This document shows, one piece after another, positions 59,486-64,000 of a stretch of 64,000 nucleotides of DNA (positions are counted from its first letter, which is position 1; each line of letters begins with the position of its first letter). The position numbers and the translations under genes were made by a program. The stretch covers positions 1 to 64,000 of the forward strand of contig DASQZW010000215.1 in the NCBI GenBank assembly GCA_035638495.1, in the 5' to 3' direction. The notes under the pieces are model-generated. The model worked only from the letters and a program-made list of their open reading frames with translations. It searched no databases and had not been told where the DNA came from. Source of the DNA: CF-161 sp035638495. GTDB taxonomy: Bacteria > Chloroflexota > Dormibacteria > Dormibacterales > Dormibacteraceae.

Positions 59486-59955
59486 GTGGGCGACTTCGGG
59501 CCATGAGGGCGCTGGCGCGCCCTTCCTGATCAGCCTGGGTGCCGAGAGAACGGGAGACCAGGCTTCCCTCCGGCGCTTCGCGGCCTGGACTCCCTCCGGT
59601 TGGGTGCTCATGCCGTCAGCAGCGGCCGGTGGCGCGGTTTGCTGCGCGTGAGCGTCCCCTCAGCCGCCCGATGACCACGCTGACACGCAGCAACGCACGG
59701 TTCCGGGCTGCGAGCGGTCCACTTGCGCGTCGCTTGTGCATCCAGAGGGCCATTTGGCGCCAAATGGCCCTCTCACAGGCCGGGGAGTGGGCGATTGGCG
59801 CACATTTGGGACGGTTGCGACCCTGTTGGCGACCAACTGGAGGGCATCAAGGCCGCGGAGCGCCGAAGGGAAGCCTTGATGCCCGCTCGGCCTGCACCCA
59901 GGCTGGTCGGCAGGTGGCGCTCCGCGCCCACCTTGGCCCGAACTCCTCCTCATCG
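59486..59955. repeat. ~470-bp inverted-repeat element
   Basis: Arms of roughly 120 bp (59486-59607 and 59831-59955) are imperfect inverted copies, sharing blocks such as TTCGGGCCA, CAGCCTGGGTGC, AGGCTTCCCT and CGCGGCCT in matching order. Both arms can encode a related peptide (VQAAKRRREAWSP and IKAAERRREALMP), showing they are true copies. Inside are a stem (about 59641-59692, GCTGCGCGTGAGCGT with ACGCTGACACGCAGC) and a perfect 30-bp palindrome. No protein-coding gene is credible in 59400-59969. It resembles a miniature mobile element or an RNA-hairpin repeat. Confidence 0.65.
59744..59773. repeat. perfect 30-bp palindrome
   Basis: AGAGGGCCATTTGGC is immediately followed by its exact reverse complement, with no spacer, near the middle of the inverted-repeat element. 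It could be a hairpin tip, a resolvase-type site or a recognition site of a transposase. Confidence 0.85.
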
Positions 59956-59969
59956 CCCCCCGAATTCGC

Positions 59970-60986
59970 CTAGAGGCCCAGGAGACGCCGGGCGTTGCCC
60001 TCGTAGATCTGGGCCCGGTCCTCCGCCGACAGGTCGAGCGCCTCCAGGTTCGCGATCGTGGCCCGGATGTAGCCCGGCCCCTGCTCGGGGTCGAACGGCG
60101 AGTCCGACGCGAACAGCACGTGGTCCACGCCGAAGAAGTCGAGCGAGCAGCGGATCGCGTGCTGGGCGCCGAACATCGCCGTGTCCGCGTAGAACATCCG
60201 GAAGTAGTCGAGCGGCCGCCGGGACAGTGGGTAGTGCTCGACGTCCTCGCGCTGGTCCGGCGGAGTTCGCGCCCCGAGCTGATCCAGGCCGGGTCCGACG
60301 CGCCCCGAGAACTGAGGGACCATGCTGCCGCCGTGGTGGATCAGCACCTTCAGGCTGGGGTACCGCTCCAGCACCCCCGAGAACACCAGCCGGCCCATGA
60401 ACAGCGCCGTGTCGTACTCCCACCCGAAAACCCACCACAGCTCGTACCGCGAGCGCTTCTCCGTCGGGTAGTCGGCCCACGACGAGTTGCGCGACGGGTG
60501 GACCCAGATCATCCGGTCGAGCTCCGCCATCCGCCGGTAGACGGGCTCGAACCGGGGCTCGTCCATCGGATGCCCGTTGACGTGGGTATAGAGCTGGACG
60601 CCCAGCGCCCCGAGGCGGCCGCACGCGTAGTCGATCTCCTCCACCGCCGCGTCGACGTCGTTCATCGGCAGGCACGCCACGAAACCGGCGAACCGCTCCG
60701 GGTGCCGCCCGACCAGCTCGGCCAGACCCTCGTTTCCCAGCCGCGCGAACTCACGCGAAACCGCCAGCGGGCCCAGGTCCTCGACGGCCGGTGCAGGCAG
60801 GCTGACGACCTGCCGGTAGTCGTCTCCGAACTCGTCCATCTGCCGGAACCTGAGGTCCAGGTCCACCATGGCCGGCACGCCGCTGCTGCGCATCCGGAGG
60901 TTCGCGGCGTCGGCCGACCGGCCGTGGGACGCGAGGCGGTCCGCGTACGCGCGCGGCATCAGGTGACAGAAGACGTCGATCTTCAT
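59970..60986 (-). CDS. amidohydrolase (ACMSD-like) with altered first metal motif
   Basis: 338 residues. The usual IDxHxH is replaced by KIDVFCHLMP, keeping the aspartate and second histidine. Further motifs are RMIWVHPSRNSSW, LKVLIHHGGSMVPQF and LFASDSPFDPEQGPGYIRAT. The C-terminal signature is that of the ACMSD/resorcylate-decarboxylase group, so decarboxylation of an aromatic acid is plausible. It is followed by no close gene; the VOC gene lies upstream. Confidence 0.85.
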   Translation of the reverse strand: MKIDVFCHLMPRAYADRLASHGRSADAANLRMRSSGVPAMVDLDLRFRQMDEFGDDYRQVVSLPAPAVEDLGPLAVSREFARLGNEGLAELVGRHPERFAGFVACLPMNDVDAAVEEIDYACGRLGALGVQLYTHVNGHPMDEPRFEPVYRRMAELDRMIWVHPSRNSSWADYPTEKRSRYELWWVFGWEYDTALFMGRLVFSGVLERYPSLKVLIHHGGSMVPQFSGRVGPGLDQLGARTPPDQREDVEHYPLSRRPLDYFRMFYADTAMFGAQHAIRCSLDFFGVDHVLFASDSPFDPEQGPGYIRATIANLEALDLSAEDRAQIYEGNARRLLGL

Positions 60987-61000
60987 CTGGTTGGGATTCT

Positions 61001-61522
61001 CTATCCGCCGGCCTTCCAGGCCAGGAAGGCGTCCAGGTCGATCGTCTCCAGGTCGACCTCCTCGATCGGCGGGTACGGCCGGCTGCGACCGTCCCAGCCC
61101 ACCTGGTCCAGCGCCCAGTACAGCTCGACCACGTTGCCCTCGGGGTCGGGGAAGTAGATACGCAGCTGGCAGCCCGGACCGCCCTGGCGGACCGCCCGCA
61201 GCGGTCCGTGGTGTTCGGTGACGTAGCGCGCGGCGCCGCGCAGCTCCTCGAAGCTGCCCAGCTCGAACGCGAGGTGGTGCAGCCCGTACGGGCCGGTCGC
61301 GGCTTCGCTGGACGCGCGCGGCTGGAACAACGCCAGCACGTGGTGATCCGTGTTGCAGCGCAGCCAGACCGCCTCCACGAGCGGCCCGCCGTCCGGATAT
61401 GGCATCCGGTCCGAAACCTGCAGGTGAAGCACCGTGCGGTAGAAGTCGACCATCCGGTCCATGTCGCGGACCGCGAGGCCGACGTGGCCGAGTTTCAGTG
61501 GCCGTACGCCCATCCCGCTCAT
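61001..61522 (-). CDS. VOC-family (glyoxalase/extradiol-dioxygenase fold) protein
   Basis: About 173 residues with two beta-alpha-beta-beta-beta units: KLGHVGLAVRDMDRMVDFYR and PYGLHHLAFELGSFEELRGA. Metal ligands fit His in LGHVG, His in LHHLAF and Glu in YFPDPEGNVVELYW. Members are ring-cleaving dioxygenases or glyoxalases. The ATG at 61522 is preferred because the longer frame runs into the divergent LLM gene 19 bases away. It lies 14 bases upstream of the amidohydrolase, which may use its product. Confidence 0.87.
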   Translation of the reverse strand: MSGMGVRPLKLGHVGLAVRDMDRMVDFYRTVLHLQVSDRMPYPDGGPLVEAVWLRCNTDHHVLALFQPRASSEAATGPYGLHHLAFELGSFEELRGAARYVTEHHGPLRAVRQGGPGCQLRIYFPDPEGNVVELYWALDQVGWDGRSRPYPPIEEVDLETIDLDAFLAWKAGG

Positions 61523-61540
61523 TGTTACGCTAACGGGCCA

Positions 61541-62452
61541 GTGGCAAAGCTCGCGATCATGATCGAAGGCCAGGAAGGCGTCGACTGGCGGCTCTGGAAG
61601 CACCTCGCGGAGACCGTCGAGGGGCTCGGGTTCGACTCCTTCTGGCGCAGCGACCATCTCTATTCAGTGTTCGGGCAGGTCGACCGCGGCGTCATCGAGT
61701 GCTGGACCTCACTCGCGCTGATCGCCACGTGGACGAACCGCATCACGTTCGGCCCCAACGTCTCGCCGATGACGTTCCGTGAGCCGGGCGTGCTGGCGCG
61801 GACCGCCGCGTCGGTCGACCTGCTCTCCGGCGGCCGGCTCACCGTCGGCGTCGGCGCGGGGTGGTACGAGGCCGAGCACCGCGACTTCGGCGTCCCGTTC
61901 CCGCCGCTGAAGGAGCGGATGGATCGGATGGACGCCGCGTTCGACACGATGCGCGAGGTCTGGGAGAGGCGGAACCCCGGGCCGCCGCGGGGCACGATCC
62001 CGTTCCTCGTCGGCGGCGGTGGCGAGCGGCGCACACTGCGGGCGGTGGCGCGCCACGCCTCCCTGTGGAGCATGGGCGGCCGCCCCGACGTCGACACGTA
62101 CCGCCACAAGGTGGAGGTGCTGGGCCGGCACTGCCAGGAGATCGATCGCGATCCGGGCGAGATCCGGCGCGGATTTCAGACGCCGTTCCTCATCGGCCGC
62201 ACCCAGGAGGACCTGCTGCGGCGCGCGTCCCAGCTCGGCTCTGTGATCCCGCCGTACCGCGACATGCCGCCCGAGCAGGTGCTCGCGGTCGCTCGCCAGC
62301 GAAGCTTCGCGGGCACCCCCGAGGAGATCGCGGAGCAGATGCGGCCGTACATCGAGCTGGGAGTCGACCTGTTCTGGTTGCAGCACTTCCTGTTCGACGA
62401 CGACGACGCGCTCGCGCTCCTTATGGACGAGGTCGCGCCACTCATCGCCTGA
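61541..62452 (+). CDS. LLM-class flavin-dependent oxidoreductase
   Basis: About 303 residues of the luciferase-like monooxygenase family. Landmarks: LAIMIEGQEGVDWRLWKHLA, GFDSFWRSDHLYSVFGQ, RITFGPNVSPMTFREPGVLA, RLTVGVGAGWYEAEHRDFG and IPFLVGGGGERRTLR. It uses FMN or F420 and reduces or oxygenates a small organic compound. The GTG at 61541 is the first start after the divergent VOC gene. Its place beside ring-cleavage-type genes fits a catabolic role. Confidence 0.9.
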   Translation: MAKLAIMIEGQEGVDWRLWKHLAETVEGLGFDSFWRSDHLYSVFGQVDRGVIECWTSLALIATWTNRITFGPNVSPMTFREPGVLARTAASVDLLSGGRLTVGVGAGWYEAEHRDFGVPFPPLKERMDRMDAAFDTMREVWERRNPGPPRGTIPFLVGGGGERRTLRAVARHASLWSMGGRPDVDTYRHKVEVLGRHCQEIDRDPGEIRRGFQTPFLIGRTQEDLLRRASQLGSVIPPYRDMPPEQVLAVARQRSFAGTPEEIAEQMRPYIELGVDLFWLQHFLFDDDDALALLMDEVAPLIA

Positions 62453-62591
62453 ACGCTTTCCGAGCGCTGCGCTACAGTGGAGGGCGCGTGTTGCGGCGCA
62501 GCCTCGCCACACTGGGTGATCGCACGTACCCGCCAGGCAGAGGGCCGCACGCGTCGAGACCACGACAGACAAGGAGAAACGCAGCCTGACC

Positions 62592-62891
62592 ATGCAGAAC
62601 CTGGTGAGTGCCGAGGAGCTGGCCGACGCCCTCAACAAGCTGCCTCTCAACAACCCGATGTGGGGAGAGGGCGGCTTCCGGGTCGGGGGCCGCTGGCTCG
62701 AGATCGATCCCGACCTCTCCGACCAGCTTGCCGCGGCGATGCTCAAGTGCGACCTCGAGACCGCTCGCCGGCGCAACGACGCGGAGGCGCGCTGGTTCGT
62801 CGCAGGCGGCGTCGCGGTGGTGTACGTGAACGGCAAGGGGTGGCGGCCGGTGAAGAACAAGACCTGGCTGCGGCGGGCGCCGCAGGACTGA
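62592..62891 (+). CDS. hypothetical protein
   Basis: 99 residues, soluble, no recognised domain. The N-terminal segment (ELADALNKLPLNNPMWGEGG) and a compact basic C-terminus (VYVNGKGWRPVKNKTWLRRA) suggest a small alpha/beta or RNA-contacting protein. An AAGGAG site lies about 16 bases before the ATG. It is 16 bases upstream of the phosphoesterase gene and may be co-expressed. Confidence 0.65.
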   Translation: MQNLVSAEELADALNKLPLNNPMWGEGGFRVGGRWLEIDPDLSDQLAAAMLKCDLETARRRNDAEARWFVAGGVAVVYVNGKGWRPVKNKTWLRRAPQD

Positions 62892-62907
62892 GCCGAGCGG
62901 GCCGGCC

Positions 62908-63684
62908 GTGAGAGTTCTGTTCGTCGGCGATGTCGTCGGACCGGCCGCCGTGGCCTACCTCGCCGACCGCCTTCCGGTGCTGCGGGCGGACCTGGCGCTG
63001 GACGTCGTGATCGCCAACGCCGAGAACTGCGGTCCCACCGGCATCGGCATGGCCGTTGACCTCGTCGAGCGGCTGGTCGCCGCCGGCGTCGACGTCGTGA
63101 CAGCCGGCAACCACGCGTTCGACGGCCCCGAGGTGGCCGGCGTGCTCGCCGTCCCCCGCGTGCTCCGGCCGCTCAACCTGTCGCCGGGGGTGCTGGGCCG
63201 CGGCTCGATCACGATCGACGTGGGCGGCGAGGCGCTGACGGTGCTGGTCCTGGCCGATCGCGAGGCACTGGCGCTCGCCCCGTCCGTGGCGGCATTCGGC
63301 CGGCGGCCGTGGGATGCCTGGTGCGCCGCCGAGCGCCTTGGCACCGTGATCGTCGACTACCACGCCCAGTCCGACATGGAAAAGGAGGCATTCGCACACG
63401 CCGTGGACGGCGCAGCCGCGGCGGTGATCGGGACGCACACGCACGTCCCCACGCTGCCGCTGCACCTGCTGACGTGCGGGACCGCGCTGGTCACCGACGT
63501 GGGCATGACCGGGCCCGCCGGTGGGATCGAGGGCTTCGACGCCGCCCGCTACGTGGAGATCGTGCGGGGCACGCCGCCCGAAGCCGCGCCGCCGGTCCGG
63601 GTCGCGGGCGGCCCGATCGTCCTCGGGGCGGTGGTGCTCGACATCGAGGCGGGCCGCACGACGGCGATCGCCCGCGTCACGTGA
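62908..63684 (+). CDS. YmdB-family metallophosphoesterase
   Basis: 258 residues of the YmdB/TIGR00282 family. Metal ligands in order: MRVLFVGDVVG, VIANAENC, VVTAGNHAFDG, VIVDYHAQSDMEKEAFAHAV, IGTHTHVPT and VTDVGMTGPAGG. In Bacillus the family hydrolyses 2',3'-cyclic nucleotides and affects development and RNA turnover. The length is normal. Its stop overlaps the next start (GTGA). Confidence 0.92.
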   Translation: MRVLFVGDVVGPAAVAYLADRLPVLRADLALDVVIANAENCGPTGIGMAVDLVERLVAAGVDVVTAGNHAFDGPEVAGVLAVPRVLRPLNLSPGVLGRGSITIDVGGEALTVLVLADREALALAPSVAAFGRRPWDAWCAAERLGTVIVDYHAQSDMEKEAFAHAVDGAAAAVIGTHTHVPTLPLHLLTCGTALVTDVGMTGPAGGIEGFDAARYVEIVRGTPPEAAPPVRVAGGPIVLGAVVLDIEAGRTTAIARVT

Positions 63685-64000
63685 GCGAGGACGAGCGGCC
63701 GGCCATGGAGCCGGTGGACGCCGTGCTCGGCATCGGCCGCTACGCACGGCCACCGGCGCCTGCCGAGACGGACGACCCGCTGCTCAGCATCGGCGTGTTC
63801 GCGCGGCGCTCTCGGCTCTCGCTGAAGGCGCTGCGGCTGTACGACCGGCTCGGGGTCCTGGTGCCGGCCGACGTCGACCGCTGGAGCGGCTACCGGCGGT
63901 ACCGCCAGAGCCAGCTGGCGACCGCCCGGCTCGTGGGCATGCTGCGCCGGCTGGACATGCCGCTGGCGCAGGTCGGGGAGGTTGTCTCGGCGGGCGGTCC
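63681..64000 (+). CDS. MerR-family regulator (partial, runs off window)
   Basis: The first 106 codons are seen. After an unusual acidic N-terminal extension of about 35 residues comes a MerR DNA-binding domain: IGVFARRSRLSLKALRLYDR (helix-turn-helix), RWSGYRRYRQSQLATARLVG and MLRRLDMPLAQVGEVVS. The ligand domain lies beyond base 64000. The GTG overlaps the phosphoesterase stop by 4 bases, so the two are translationally coupled. Confidence 0.85.
   Translation, partial: MSEDERPAMEPVDAVLGIGRYARPPAPAETDDPLLSIGVFARRSRLSLKALRLYDRLGVLVPADVDRWSGYRRYRQSQLATARLVGMLRRLDMPLAQVGEVVSAGG

Noticed and set aside
59660..59953. 97-codon minus-strand frame in the gene-free gap
   Set aside because: It overlaps the palindrome and inverted-repeat arm; the peptide reflects the repeat, not a conserved protein.
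59486..59955. Possible CRISPR array
   Set aside because: Repeats are inverted, long and only two in number, without regular spacers. No CRISPR array or cas gene was seen anywhere in the window.

Overview
The window is one contig piece of very GC-rich (roughly 70% by eye), densely packed bacterial DNA. Gene content mixes actinobacterial-type traits (type VII secretion ATPase EccC and membrane protein EccD, WXG100 proteins, an NDMA-dependent alcohol dehydrogenase of the kind linked to mycofactocin, LLM flavin oxidoreductases, myo-inositol-phosphate synthase) with many ACMSD-like amidohydrolases and FAD/NAD dehydrogenases. This suits a soil or sediment member of the Chloroflexota (Limnocylindria-like) or a deep actinobacterial lineage. 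No rRNA or ribosomal-protein gene is present, so the assignment is inference.

Layout. 1-16 kb: a transposase scrap, a methyltransferase with a recombinase-like N-terminus, a CMD-family protein, an amidohydrolase, an ECF sigma factor with a membrane-bound partner, a type-B carboxylesterase, a duplicated PQQ-type beta-propeller protein, an amidase, a C39-like lipoprotein, and a peptide ABC transporter (two permeases and a Tat/lipoprotein binding protein, without ATPases). 16-20 kb: MarR/zinc-ribbon pair, a decayed peptidase E, a GH5 glycosidase, and an inositol-phosphate synthase carrying an N-terminal helix-turn-helix next to a perfect inverted repeat. 20-24.5 kb: a decayed accessory island between a 5'-truncated GreA-like gene and a tRNA-Val(GAC) gene, holding two tyrosine-recombinase remnants, a mutator-type transposase remnant, frameshifted small genes and a lower-GC P-loop kinase. 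24.5-26.5 kb: MFS transporter and a lipoprotein FKBP isomerase.

26.5-42.5 kb: a compact minus-strand type VII secretion locus. In transcription order it has two hypothetical proteins, an Esx-like WXG100 pair with YxxxD/E signals, EccD, a third WXG100-like protein, a giant 2284-residue multidomain protein, two small unknown proteins and EccC. The giant protein starts with a WXG100-like and hydrophobic region and continues through a zincin motif (HEGRH), a methyltransferase-like fold, a possible PD-(D/E)xK-like nuclease segment and a C-terminal GT-B glycosyltransferase (E-x7-E). Repeated linker cassettes separate several modules. This is the most unusual system in the window.

42.6-46.6 kb: plus-strand cluster of receiver-like proteins, a phosphotransferase, a collapsed AlkZ-type gene and a ChbG/YdjC deacetylase. 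46.7-62.5 kb: a catabolic region with a phenylacetate-CoA-ligase-like enzyme, two GntR regulators, a MetE-like methyltransferase, several amidohydrolases, NDMA-type ADH, SDR, GMC oxidoreductase, VOC and LLM enzymes. An RsmC-like methyltransferase pair and a ~470-bp inverted-repeat element with a perfect 30-bp palindrome interrupt it. 62.6-64 kb: small protein, YmdB-type phosphoesterase and a MerR regulator running off the end.
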